The notes: generated from the sequence alone by a model not told the origin. Shown: positions 1 through 8,177, counted from the first letter of the stretch. The stretch: DNA of 64,000 bases from Burkholderiales bacterium (GCA_024235735.1 JACKLU010000001.1:248001-312000), one strand, 5' to 3'. Numbers and translations: made by a program.

Positions 1-43
1 GCCGGCAATTGTTCGTGTGATATGACTATTCAGTAGTTGAATA

Positions 44-970
44 TTAATTTACGTTTTTTTGATTCTCGATTAACGTGCCGCCAATCCGGCCATTTACATC
101 GACCCACATATGCGGCAGACCAAGCTCTAGCAACCAATCCGGACCGCGCTCTTCCATTAGCATACCGATGGTTGATGCACTGCCGGCCACGACGCAATAA
201 TCACTCACAACACTGACCGCTGCCATCGTGCACACTGGCCACCCTGTTTTCGGATTGAGTACATGGCCGTAACGGATATTGTTAACAGTGATGCAGCGTT
301 CGTAATCGCCGCTGCTGGCAAGTGCGCCGGTATAAAGCAATAATGTTTCGAGAACTCCATCTGGCTGACGAGGATGACGCACTGCTACCCGCCAGGGGCT
401 GCCGTCAGGATGCGGTCCGATCGCTTTAATATCACCGCCCAGGTTGACGATGCCATGCACAATTCCGGCTTCCCGGCACAGCGCAGCGGCGCGGTCGACT
501 GCGTATTCCTTGACGATGCCACCAAAATCAATTTCCATTCCCGGCAGATCGAATGACAAAACGGGGCGTACCCACTTGACATGATGCCAGCCGATTTTTT
601 CTCGTACGCATTCAATCGTCTGACTGTCCGGCAGCTTGCCGGATTTAAAATCCCACACCCTGCGTAACACGCCGGAGGTAATGTCAAACAGGCCATCACT
701 TTGTTGGTAACAGGTATCGGCATAATCCAGTAGACCGGCTGTTTCTTCATCGACAGACACAGCGCCGCCAGTTGCAGCGACACGATTGATCGCGGATAAA
801 AAACTGTCCTCACGATAACGGGAATAGCGCGACTCCAGACGCCGCACATCACTCATTGCAATTTCCGCCGCTGCCGTGCCTTTTCCCGCATTGCGCGCAT
901 ACAACTGGATTGTGCACGGCGAACCCATGGCTCTGAAATCGAAATGATAATAGCGTAAGCGCGCCGTCAC
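44..970 (-). CDS. apbE: FAD:protein FMN transferase (ApbE family)
   Basis: ApbE enzymes move FMN from FAD onto a Thr or Ser of a target protein. The protein has the family's early AMGSPC segment, a Gly-rich GGIVKEYAVD stretch, NLGGD, SSGDYER and the HVLNPKTGWP motif. An ATG at 1060 would overlap the upstream gene by about 88 bp and adds sequence unlike the family. I prefer the GTG at 970, three bases past the upstream stop, giving 308 residues. No Sec signal or lipobox is visible with either start, which is odd for an enzyme usually acting in the periplasm. It is last in a probable operon with DUF3570, DUF4266 and TlpA-like genes. The family call is firm; start and compartment are uncertain. 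Confidence 0.9.
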   Translation of the reverse strand: MTARLRYYHFDFRAMGSPCTIQLYARNAGKGTAAAEIAMSDVRRLESRYSRYREDSFLSAINRVAATGGAVSVDEETAGLLDYADTCYQQSDGLFDITSGVLRRVWDFKSGKLPDSQTIECVREKIGWHHVKWVRPVLSFDLPGMEIDFGGIVKEYAVDRAAALCREAGIVHGIVNLGGDIKAIGPHPDGSPWRVAVRHPRQPDGVLETLLLYTGALASSGDYERCITVNNIRYGHVLNPKTGWPVCTMAAVSVVSDYCVVAGSASTIGMLMEERGPDWLLELGLPHMWVDVNGRIGGTLIENQKNVN

Positions 971-972
971 AG

Positions 973-3753
973 TCAGAACGTATAGCTCCACGATGCAGCC
1001 AATGCGCCTTTTGGACTTAACTGAAATCCATTGACATCGGTATGCACCGGTTGCAGCCATTCAAAACCCAGGTGATTTCCGACAAACCGGCCACCCGGAA
1101 TGTTGACATTCACACCCACACCAATATTCCAGAATTCACCGCCATAGTTTCGAGGAAAATCCATCGGGCCGATACGTGCGTTAAAAGTATTGAAATCGCC
1201 ATGAATACGATCTTGTACGGTGTAAACACCGCGCACCGTAGCACTCAGCCAACGCGACAGGTCAATTCCGCCCCAGGTAGTCGCCTGAAAAGCATCCCCC
1301 AGACGATAGCCCGAATCATTTTGTTTTTCCATTCGCTTGGCACCACTCACCTGCGCGCCCCAGGACCAGCGATCATATTCACCGGTATAGGTCAGGCTCG
1401 GCACGAAATCCCAGGTGCCGCTGCCCAACTGCATGCCAAAATGAATCGCGCCGCCATCTATCTGAAAAATGCGGCGCAATTCTATATCCGTCTTGCCGGA
1501 AGGTGCGCTCAATCCAAGGCTGGCGTGCAGACGATGCCCGCGTTTTTGATAGAGCTTGAGCAATGCGGCCATCAACGTATCACCGATAACGCCGGTCGAG
1601 TGTCCGACAATGCCGGTATGTTCGTGTACGCCCGGTACCCGCGGCGGCCTGCCGTCGAGTTCGCGAAGATTCATGTCCATGTCCATAAACGTCGGCATGA
1701 CCATCAGATTCAGCCAGCGCGTCGGCGCATACATCAGGTCAAGCATATGCATGCGCATATTCATGTAGGTTGGCGTAAACCGGCATAAAATTTCATCATT
1801 GCACCCCTGATCGACAACCGTCTGATCGCTGACCGCATGTGCGCCATGATGCATTCTGCCGTCCTGGCGGCTATACATAAAACGGTAACCCACCATAAAC
1901 TGACCCGGCTTATCCAGCATGTGCGCGTACATCAGCCCTGCAGGCTGGTTGTGGCGATGATGATCTGAACTGCCATCATCTTTTACATGACTGCGGTGGT
2001 GGCCATGCAGCGTTATACCCAGTGGATTTGAAGGCGACATCGACTCCAGATTGAGCTTCAACGCCGCATTGGCGACATAATAATCAAAATCGGCAAAACC
2101 ATTACCGCCGCCCCCACCCAGCTTAAATCCGCTGGCGCGGGTATAATACTCAAATCCAGCTTCCAACGCGATACCTTTGGCGAATTGCCTGCTTAGCGTG
2201 AAACCACCACTGAGCGCACCGAATCCGGCAAGCCGGTGATCGCTGGAAAAATTACCCGGTAATAGTCCAGGATCAAACGCAACGGTTTTAGGTTCGACGA
2301 GAAGTGTTGCTTCATTAACCGGATTTCCCGCACCGTCGACCAGATTGAAATTTGCATCGCGAAAATACTCAGTAGCCGGATTCAACGAGTCTACCCAGAC
2401 TTCACGTCCGAAACTATCGAATGCCTGCCGGGAAAAATTTTGCTGGGAAATCAAATAGGGATTATAAAAACTGGCCGAATCCTGCGAATAGTAGCGGATT
2501 CTTGGGGTGAACATCCAGCCAAACGGCAGCGGTTGTACCCAGCTGGCGTCAAAAGTATGCGTTTTAATGCCCCAGTCATCGGCAGTAAACTTGTAATCCA
2601 GATGCAAGGCGGCATCGAGCAAATTGATATGCTGAATATATTTGGTATTAAACGCAAACTGATTCCGCTGGCCGGGGCGCTGCTCGAGCAAAGCGCGTAC
2701 ATCACCGGGCACGGGCGTCGTTTGACCGTTATTCAGAATGTCAGGATCGACAAAAATAACCGTCATCGCTTTATAAGGATTTTCCAGAAACCCCTGGCTG
2801 TGCGTATAACCGAAATTCGCATCAACCAGCGCCTGTTTGTTGAGCACTTGCGTCAGCCCCAGATTGGCTGACCAGTCCTGTCGTTCGCCATGCAGTATTT
2901 CGGAGCCACCGCGTCTTTCGATCTGTCTGTCGAAAGCGGTTTTGGTCAGATAAGGCGAAGCGTCGTGATCCAGTATCGCGCTGATATTGCTGCTGGTGTA
3001 TCCTGCGCCGAACTTGACGGTGGTCAGTTTCTGGTTAAAGTCGAGCCGGCCGCCCAGATTGCCGAAGCTGGAGCGGTAATCGTTCTCCAGTGAAAATCCG
3101 GCGCTGGCGTTGATCGCTGCTTCATCCCATTCATATCCCAAGCCAAAATTAGCCTGGTGCCGCGTTTCGGGAGACGCTGAAGCAAGCACCAGTACGGATC
3201 GCGTATCCTGTGCCAGTACCCCCTCTGAATTATTGCGCAACGGATTTAAATCGCGATCGAGCAACAACCCTCTGGGAAATATCAGCGGTGATGCGCCAAC
3301 CACAGTCGTACCTGAAGGTGTGTTTGCTCGAATCAATTGATAAGGATTAGCCGCCAGTGGCGATGTCGTAATCGGCGTCGCACCTGACCAGGTGTCCTGT
3401 GTGTAATTAAACGAAAATTTGGCGCGATCGGTCAGTGGAAAAAGTCCGTTACCATGCAAAACATCCGCACGAATAGGATCAAAATTGTTCGGCGCGCCAA
3501 AAAGATTGCGCGTGCCCTCCTGATACCGGCTGAACTGAAAATTGATGCGCCCCCCATCATCTGCTGCCTGCGCGGACGACAACATCAATCCTGGCAGAAC
3601 AATAGCTGCCGATGTTAAGGCTTTCAGTGCTTTACTCGCGGTATCCACGGGTTGCGACAATCGGGTTTGTGTCCTGGAATGCCGGTGTTGCGGGGAATTT
3701 AAGCATACGACAGAAACCCTGCCCTGCAGTGGCTTTTCTTGCTTAAGTCCCAT
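973..3753 (-). CDS. DUF3570-type outer-membrane beta-barrel protein with SGAT motif and His/Met-rich second half
   Basis: The 926-residue protein has an N-terminal export signal (hydrophobic run near 43-60, cleavage around SAQA-AD), many amphipathic beta strands and a terminal Phe, as in outer-membrane barrels. Residues 65-570 resemble DUF3570. Residues about 578-926 look like a second transporter-like barrel, and residues 578-700 are very rich in His and Met. Residues 120-126 read DTWSGAT, close to the Dxx(S/T)GA(T/S) sequence flavinylated by ApbE in NqrB/NqrC and RnfG, and an ApbE gene follows directly. I infer a covalent-flavin or metal-handling envelope protein. No substrate can be named. 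It lies 15 bp after the DUF4266 gene. Confidence 0.75.
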   Translation of the reverse strand: MGLKQEKPLQGRVSVVCLNSPQHRHSRTQTRLSQPVDTASKALKALTSAAIVLPGLMLSSAQAADDGGRINFQFSRYQEGTRNLFGAPNNFDPIRADVLHGNGLFPLTDRAKFSFNYTQDTWSGATPITTSPLAANPYQLIRANTPSGTTVVGASPLIFPRGLLLDRDLNPLRNNSEGVLAQDTRSVLVLASASPETRHQANFGLGYEWDEAAINASAGFSLENDYRSSFGNLGGRLDFNQKLTTVKFGAGYTSSNISAILDHDASPYLTKTAFDRQIERRGGSEILHGERQDWSANLGLTQVLNKQALVDANFGYTHSQGFLENPYKAMTVIFVDPDILNNGQTTPVPGDVRALLEQRPGQRNQFAFNTKYIQHINLLDAALHLDYKFTADDWGIKTHTFDASWVQPLPFGWMFTPRIRYYSQDSASFYNPYLISQQNFSRQAFDSFGREVWVDSLNPATEYFRDANFNLVDGAGNPVNEATLLVEPKTVAFDPGLLPGNFSSDHRLAGFGALSGGFTLSRQFAKGIALEAGFEYYTRASGFKLGGGGGNGFADFDYYVANAALKLNLESMSPSNPLGITLHGHHRSHVKDDGSSDHHRHNQPAGLMYAHMLDKPGQFMVGYRFMYSRQDGRMHHGAHAVSDQTVVDQGCNDEILCRFTPTYMNMRMHMLDLMYAPTRWLNLMVMPTFMDMDMNLRELDGRPPRVPGVHEHTGIVGHSTGVIGDTLMAALLKLYQKRGHRLHASLGLSAPSGKTDIELRRIFQIDGGAIHFGMQLGSGTWDFVPSLTYTGEYDRWSWGAQVSGAKRMEKQNDSGYRLGDAFQATTWGGIDLSRWLSATVRGVYTVQDRIHGDFNTFNARIGPMDFPRNYGGEFWNIGVGVNVNIPGGRFVGNHLGFEWLQPVHTDVNGFQLSPKGALAASWSYTF
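3361..3396 (-). other. Candidate ApbE flavinylation site (SGAT) in the DUF3570-type protein
   Basis: These codons encode residues 120-131 of the DUF3570-type protein and include D120 and S123-G124-A125-T126. The Asp three residues before SGAT and the Thr/Ser residues a few positions after it match the arrangement around the FMN-carrying Thr of Na+-NQR and Rnf subunits. The modification itself is inferred from the motif and the adjacent apbE. Confidence 0.5.
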
Positions 3754-3767
3754 CTGAAGGGATCAGA

Positions 3768-3995
3768 TCAGTAGCAGCCGCAGCCACCGCCGCCATCTGC
3801 GGAATGCGTACTGGCAGCCGCTTCCCGGCTGAAATAGTTATGGAGTTGAATATGATGTTGTAACGGATTAGGGTCAATGGCCATCTGCGGTTTGGCCAGA
3901 TAACCGCGCTCCCATGCCGCGACACTGGCACAGGCCGATAGTGTCAACAGCGCGATTCCTGTCAGGCCAAGGATAAATAAACGTTTTAATCTCAT
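3768..3995 (-). CDS. DUF4266-type lipoprotein with C-terminal GGGGCGCY
   Basis: This 75-residue protein starts with a lipoprotein signal (lipobox LSAC; Cys at about 21), so it should be lipid-anchored. The body includes WERGYLAKPQMA and a short His-containing stretch. It ends in a Gly run with two Cys, GGGGCGCY. This matches DUF4266, a family I know mainly as a partner of DUF3570 and ApbE genes. It has no known function. The C-terminal GCGC could bind a metal, be modified, or serve as substrate for the TlpA-like thioredoxin encoded just upstream (gap of 16 bp). The two Cys and lipobox are seen directly; the role is open. Confidence 0.8.
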   Translation of the reverse strand: MRLKRLFILGLTGIALLTLSACASVAAWERGYLAKPQMAIDPNPLQHHIQLHNYFSREAAASTHSADGGGGCGCY

Positions 3996-4011
3996 AATTA
4001 TATCACTGGAA

Positions 4012-4530
4012 TCAGTCAGGATAATGGTCTAAAAGCTGTTCAACAATCAGCCGCAGTTCTTTGGTTTCGCCTTGCCGAAAACCACGATGGATATACCGCA
4101 CGATGCCTTCCCGGTCGATCAGATAAGAAGACGGCATGGCAATGACATCAAAATCCTTCGCGCATTGCTTAGACAGATCGGCGACAATGGTAAACCCGGC
4201 CGGATAATCAGAAAGAAATTTTTCCGCATCGGCAATTTTTTCATCGAGATTGACGCCGATAACGCGCAATCCACGCTCGCCATACTCCTGCTGCAGTCCG
4301 GTCAGAAAGGGAAACGACTGTATGCACGGCGGGCACCAGGATGCCCAAAAATCGACATAAAGCACCTCACCTTTCAGTGCTTGCAAACTGTCAACCGGTG
4401 CACCGTCAAGTGCAGTCAGATTGCATACCGGTGCAGGTCGGTCGATCAATTGCGCGGCCATGGTAGATGTTGTCAGCAACAAATAAGCCGGAAGCGTTGC
4501 AAGCAACAGAATACGAAGCAGATTTCTCAT
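4012..4530 (-). CDS. TlpA-like periplasmic thioredoxin-fold protein
   Basis: This 172-residue protein has an N-terminal hydrophobic signal or anchor (residues 4-20). A thioredoxin fold of the TlpA/ResA/peroxiredoxin-like class follows, with active site WASWCPPC (Cys66, Cys69) and a downstream MPSS cis-Pro loop. Such proteins reduce disulfides outside the cytoplasm, often for cytochrome c or copper-site maturation. It sits between a secreted protein with two Cys and the DUF4266 lipoprotein with a GCGC tail, so either could be its client; this is inference. Length and motifs are normal, and the family call is sure. Confidence 0.92.
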   Translation of the reverse strand: MRNLLRILLLATLPAYLLLTTSTMAAQLIDRPAPVCNLTALDGAPVDSLQALKGEVLYVDFWASWCPPCIQSFPFLTGLQQEYGERGLRVIGVNLDEKIADAEKFLSDYPAGFTIVADLSKQCAKDFDVIAMPSSYLIDREGIVRYIHRGFRQGETKELRLIVEQLLDHYPD

Positions 4531-4594
4531 AAGGTTCTCGCAATTTTCATATCACTTGATCATAAAAAAACTGCGGCGCTATCTATCTATTTCC

Positions 4595-5062
4595 TTATGG
4601 TTCGCCAAACTGGGTAATTCCAATATCAGTACCGGTATGGACATCATTGACGGTGTTGCAGTGCCACTCCAGGTCAAATGCGCGTTCTCCGGCATCCGTT
4701 TTACTAACGATCACAAAATAAGCACCTGGTCCGCCATGCAGCGTCACAAAAGGACTGTAGTCGGCATCACCGGAAACCGTGTCGCTGATGCTCACCGCCT
4801 TGTTGCCTTTAAATATATGCGCATTGATTAAGAGTCCGGGAACGGCTGGAGAATTATCCCGTATCCGGATAATCAGATTTTCCGCTGGTCCATTGCCATC
4901 ATCAAAACAGCTGACAACCGCCACGCCGGTAAATGATCTCGGATCGCCAAGCACCGCACCGCCGCCGTGCGCATGAACAAAGCCGGCATTACCGAGCAAC
5001 AGGCAAACCCCGACAACAAAACCGGAAACATTTTTTTTCAGATAACGAAATCGCCCAAGCAT
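4595..5062 (-). CDS. Secreted protein of unknown family, predicted mature N-terminal His
   Basis: I do not recognise the family. The 155-residue product has a clear Sec signal (hydrophobic 14-28) with a cleavage site after VHA at residue 31, leaving HGGGAVLGD as the mature start. An N-terminal His can bind copper through a histidine brace. Two Cys (in VSCFDD and EWHCNT) could form a disulfide. The rest looks like an all-beta domain. The start at 5062 has a strong ribosome site (GAGGAGAG). The gene is first in a probable five-gene operon with the TlpA-like, DUF4266, DUF3570 and apbE genes. A 17-bp palindrome lies about 127 bp upstream. Confidence 0.7.
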   Translation of the reverse strand: MLGRFRYLKKNVSGFVVGVCLLLGNAGFVHAHGGGAVLGDPRSFTGVAVVSCFDDGNGPAENLIIRIRDNSPAVPGLLINAHIFKGNKAVSISDTVSGDADYSPFVTLHGGPGAYFVIVSKTDAGERAFDLEWHCNTVNDVHTGTDIGITQFGEP

Positions 5063-5188
5063 GATCTTTCTCTCCTCTGTGTTTGCGCCATCGTGTGCTG
5101 CTATATGACCGCATCATAGTGAACGCTGCGGTAGATCAGAATGGCGAAGATATTGGACCATTATCCTTTCCGACAAAACAAATGGCAA

Positions 5189-5205
5189 TGCGACAAATTG
5201 TCGCA
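5189..5205. promoter_or_regulatory. 17-bp palindromic operator, TGCGACAAATTGTCGCA
   Basis: Arms TGCGAC and GTCGCA are perfect inverted repeats around AAATT. The site lies 127 bp before the start of the secreted protein at 5062. The GCGRC-N5-GYCGC form resembles binding sites of RegA/PrrA/RoxR-type response regulators; the regulator assignment is inference. Confidence 0.65.
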
Positions 5206-5212
5206 CCCCAAT

Positions 5213-5242
5213 AAAAAACGCCGCTGTAAAACGGCGCTTTTT
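5213..5242 (-). terminator. Rho-independent terminator of the 5282-6043 gene
   Basis: On the minus strand a CGCCG/CGGCG stem, extended by A/T pairs on both sides, is followed by TTTTTT. It lies about 40 bp after the stop codon at 5282. The A-tract on the other side means it could also work on the plus strand. Confidence 0.8.
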
Positions 5243-5281
5243 AACCCAAGAGAGAAAGATCTCAGCTGGTAGTACAGCGAC

Positions 5282-6043
5282 TTATGGCTGAGGCCACACT
5301 TGCTGACCATTGAATTTAATCGGCATATCGCGGTTGATTTGCGCGGCTGAAGGTTTCAGCTCGACTGCAACACCGGTGCCGCCGCACGATTCTGGGAGCG
5401 GATTAGCAGTCAGATCACGGTTGATCGTAAATGACGCAGGACCCGGATCGGTACCCGCTGGAACATCGTAATGCAGATCGCGATCATACGGTGTGCCTAA
5501 ACCGGCGTGTGTCCATAGTTCAACCGTACCTTCGCCAAAGCCGTCCACACCAGTAATCTGACAGATATCCACGATGGAAATATAAACCTTAACACTCGTC
5601 GCACAGGATGTAGGCTCTATGCTTGCCGCAGTCAACCGGAATGGCACAGCCACATTCAGATTGGCCGGCATACCCGGGCCACCGCCCGCCCAGAAACCGA
5701 CCACATTGCCGTTGACGGTTTTTTCATCCATGTAATCGAATGCCGCGCGATCGAAAAACAGTGCGGCATTATTGCCGTAGTTCGTCAAATAATCGGTTAT
5801 TGGGCCATTATGCGCCGCACCATCCACCAGTATGGTGGAACCCACGCCATCCGGGAAAACCACCGAAGTACCAATGGTGGTTGATGTATCACTGCACGAA
5901 TGTCCGATAATCACATGATTGATCGATCGCTGACCTTCTGTCGCGGTCGGAATATTTAACCGCGTATGCGCCAACGCGTTTTGCGCAAGACCCACCAGCA
6001 ACGCGCCTGCGACAGCCCCGGAAAGTAATTTAATTTTGTTCAT
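5282..6043 (-). CDS. Secreted YcnI/DUF1775-like protein, predicted mature N-terminal His (paralogue 1)
   Basis: Translation from the ATG at 6043, which has an AAGGGC ribosome site, gives 253 residues. The longer reading from 6100 puts 19 non-signal residues before the signal peptide. Cleavage after ALA (residue 25) leaves HTRLN at the N-terminus. A GHSCSD segment followed by a VFPDGV strand recalls the HGC and PDGV region of YcnI/DUF1775 copper-binding proteins, whose mature first His binds copper. The C-terminus (AAQINRDMPIKFNGQQVWP) is nearly repeated in the next gene upstream. It is a single-gene unit with its own terminator and palindrome. The DUF1775 relation is a resemblance only. Confidence 0.65.
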   Translation of the reverse strand: MNKIKLLSGAVAGALLVGLAQNALAHTRLNIPTATEGQRSINHVIIGHSCSDTSTTIGTSVVFPDGVGSTILVDGAAHNGPITDYLTNYGNNAALFFDRAAFDYMDEKTVNGNVVGFWAGGGPGMPANLNVAVPFRLTAASIEPTSCATSVKVYISIVDICQITGVDGFGEGTVELWTHAGLGTPYDRDLHYDVPAGTDPGPASFTINRDLTANPLPESCGGTGVAVELKPSAAQINRDMPIKFNGQQVWPQP

Positions 6044-6156
6044 TTTTATAGCCCTTATTTCAATAAAATAAAACGTCGTAACTGGAAAACGGAAATCCAT
6101 CCAGTTCTCACTGCGCTACTTAATTAAAGTATCTTGTTTTTTGAAGAGAAAAACAA

Positions 6157-6173
6157 TGCGGCAAATTGTCGCA
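6157..6173. promoter_or_regulatory. 17-bp palindromic operator, TGCGGCAAATTGTCGCA
   Basis: Same motif as at 5189 with one arm base changed (GCGGC-AAATT-GTCGC). It lies 114 bp upstream of the start at 6043, much the same spacing as the site before 5062. Confidence 0.65.
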
Positions 6174-6182
6174 CCTGCTCAT

Positions 6183-6224
6183 TAAAAATGGATAACCACC
6201 CGCTTTTTCAGCGGATAGTTATCC
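6183..6224 (-). terminator. Rho-independent terminator of the 6294-7106 gene
   Basis: GGATAAC (6190-6196) pairs with GTTATCC (6218-6224), with an inner CCGC/GCGG stem. On the minus strand the hairpin is followed by ATTTTTAAT. It lies 70 bp after the stop at 6294. Confidence 0.75.
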
Positions 6225-6293
6225 ACTCAGACAAGGGAAGTCAATCCAAGAAACTAAACTTTTCAACTCGGGGAAACGGTTGTCAGTAGCGGG

Positions 6294-7106
6294 TTAGGGT
6301 AATGGCCAGACTTGTTGCCCGTTGATTTTGACCGGCATATCGCGATTGAGCTGCGCCGCCGAGGGTATGATGCGTGCGGCAATGCCGTCACCGCAGTTTG
6401 CCGGCAGCGGATTATTCACCAGATCACGCTCCACGGTAAATGTCGCTGGATGAGACCAGTTTGGCGAATCATACGGCGTTCCAATATCGGGCGCAGTCCA
6501 GAAATCAACATTGGGATCGTCCGCATTTTTGCCGTCAATTTCAGCCAATGATGACAATTTACAGATATTCGCGATCGCCGGGACAAAAACTACTTCCGTG
6601 GCGCAGGACGCAGGCTGAATGGCCACTGCGGTGATGTTTATTGGCATTTGCGCAACCCAGTTATGCGCAGGCAACTCGCCGTCACCCGCCCAGAATCCGA
6701 TCGGGTTGCCCAATGGATCGTTAATAAACTCGACCATTTCGAATACGTCGCGGCTTTTAATCAACCGGATGAACGGCGCATTGACGATATAATCCAGCGC
6801 AGATGCGCCTTCTGGCGTCTCAATCGTGGTAAAGTTATCCGCAGAAGTCTGAATGACAGGATTTGCATTGGTGTCCGGCAGAAAAAAAACATTGCCGATC
6901 ACGGCATTGTCGCCGCACCCATGCGGAATATTTACCGCCGTCGAAGTCGTGCCATGCGCTGCGGAGCTTTCCTTCGCTGTCGCAACGGTCAGACGGGTAT
7001 GCGCGGAAACATCATGACTCACCAGCGCAATCAGTGAAGCTGCTGCAGCAATCGCCAAAACTGCTTTGGTTTCGGTTTGTTCGTTCTTTTTGATGTCGTT
7101 CATCAT
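6294..7106 (-). CDS. Secreted YcnI/DUF1775-like protein, predicted mature N-terminal His (paralogue 2)
   Basis: The ATG at 7106 follows a GGGAGAG ribosome site and gives 270 residues. An ATG at 7124 is also in frame but lies inside that site's region. A Lys-rich start precedes a hydrophobic segment (about 14-30), and cleavage after VSA (residue 35) leaves HTRLT. The PHGCGD segment and following FFLPD strand match YcnI/DUF1775 better than in paralogue 1. The C-terminus AAQLNRDMPVKINGQQVWP is shared with paralogue 1, so the pair arose by duplication. The nearest 17-bp palindrome lies about 400 bp upstream. I infer a periplasmic copper-binding role. Confidence 0.7.
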   Translation of the reverse strand: MMNDIKKNEQTETKAVLAIAAAASLIALVSHDVSAHTRLTVATAKESSAAHGTTSTAVNIPHGCGDNAVIGNVFFLPDTNANPVIQTSADNFTTIETPEGASALDYIVNAPFIRLIKSRDVFEMVEFINDPLGNPIGFWAGDGELPAHNWVAQMPINITAVAIQPASCATEVVFVPAIANICKLSSLAEIDGKNADDPNVDFWTAPDIGTPYDSPNWSHPATFTVERDLVNNPLPANCGDGIAARIIPSAAQLNRDMPVKINGQQVWPLP

Positions 7107-7502
7107 TTTATTTTTCTCTCCCAATTCATATTTTCAATTTTTTCAAAAACCTACATTTCATCGCTCACGGACGTCGAAAAATAGGCTAAGAGCCAGGTTT
7201 GATATCCAGAGTCATATTCAGGGTCACGGGAGGAAGCTTTGCACACATTCATGTTTAAACGATCCGAACGGCAATCAGCGGGCTATCCAATTTTACCGAC
7301 GAAACCGAATTTTAATGAATGCATGCAACGCTTCCACAGGAGGACCTATCAATCAACATGTAAATGTTGCAAGGATCAGTCACGATGGCAAAGCTTGCAG
7401 TTCACGACGCGAGGAATGAATATACAAGCCGCTTTAAAAACACATTTAACGCCATCGTTTCCGATCCTTTTTTAGCTTCCACCAAAAAAGCCGAAAATAC
7501 AA

Positions 7503-7519
7503 TGCGGCAAATTGTCGCA
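7503..7519. promoter_or_regulatory. 17-bp palindromic operator, TGCGGCAAATTGTCGCA
   Basis: Identical to the copy at 6157. It lies 120 bp before the first GGAGGTG element on the plus strand and about 400 bp before the minus-strand gene starting at 7106, so it could serve either. Confidence 0.6.
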
Positions 7520-7638
7520 GACCACTTCTGCAATTTCTTTTTTTACCCAAAGAAATTTGCAGCTATTGCCTTCGAGAAATTCGAGAAACTATGAAGACGC
7601 GACTGCAAATGGACTGACAAAGAATGTGAACAAAAAAA

Positions 7639-7760
7639 GGAGGTGACACAGACTGCTGCCGGATTGATCGGAAAAGTGCAAATCTATGGTGAGCAACTCA
7701 TACTGATCGAGTGAATCCAGAAAAATCCTAGCAGACTCTGCGGCACCTCCAGGGAGGAAA
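7639..7760. ncRNA. Candidate structured RNA, repeat copy 1
   Basis: GGAGGTG (7639-7645) can pair with CACCTCC (7744-7750), closing a domain of about 110 nt. AGGGAGGAAA follows. This copy is the most diverged inside, and its inner stem is weaker than in copies 2 and 3. The plus-strand 5' arm AAGGAGGTGA is a full complement of the 16S rRNA 3' end. Strand and transcription are unknown. Confidence 0.4.
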
Positions 7761-7896
7761 ATACAAAAAACCAAAGCTGTACTACACACTTAATTCAATC
7801 ATTAATGAATGGGGAAAAGGCAGCTGTACCTTGCTTTATTTCGCCATACCCAACTGAACGTCTTTTTACTATCGCGCAAAAGGAATCACAAATCAA

Positions 7897-7930
7897 TGTG
7901 GCATAATGCCGCACGCGACAGATCGCCGCA
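7897..7930. promoter_or_regulatory. Two abutting 17-bp operator sites
   Basis: TGTGGCATAATGCCGCA (7897-7913) is followed at once by CGCGACAGATCGCCGCA (7914-7930). Both fit GYGRC-N5-GCCGC. Exact 17-bp phasing suggests side-by-side binding of two dimers. The pair is preserved in the next repeat unit. Confidence 0.55.
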
Positions 7931-8059
7931 CATGATCGAAAGCTGGTTGCACAACAATGAACAAATCAGTACGGTGAACTGAAATACCTTGCAGAATACA
8001 CCGCGCGGACAACACAACTGTAAAACCAGATTGTGATGGTAAAGTAAGGAATGCAGGGC

Positions 8060-8177
8060 GGAGGTGATACAGACTGTCGCCGGATTTATCAGAATTTTTC
8101 AATTTTTAGCGAGCAACTAATGAATCGAGGTAACCTGCAAAATCCGGATATATGCTGTAACACCTCCAGGGAGGAAA
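8060..8177. ncRNA. Candidate structured RNA, repeat copy 2
   Basis: The outer stem is GGAGGTG (8060-8066) with CACCTCC (8161-8167). The inner stem is CCGGATTT (8080-8087) with AAATCCGG (8140-8147), an 8-bp perfect match. The loop between (GAGCAACTAATGAATCGAGG) is almost the same in copy 3. The nested stems and conserved loop favour a folded RNA over a peptide gene. Confidence 0.45.

Noticed and set aside
970..1060. N-terminal extension of ApbE to the ATG at 1060
   Set aside because: It overlaps the upstream gene and adds no signal peptide or family sequence; the GTG at 970 fits gene spacing better.
1042..1788. Long plus-strand frame of 248 codons opposite the DUF3570-type gene
   Set aside because: Antisense shadow of a real coding region; His/Arg-rich with no domain.
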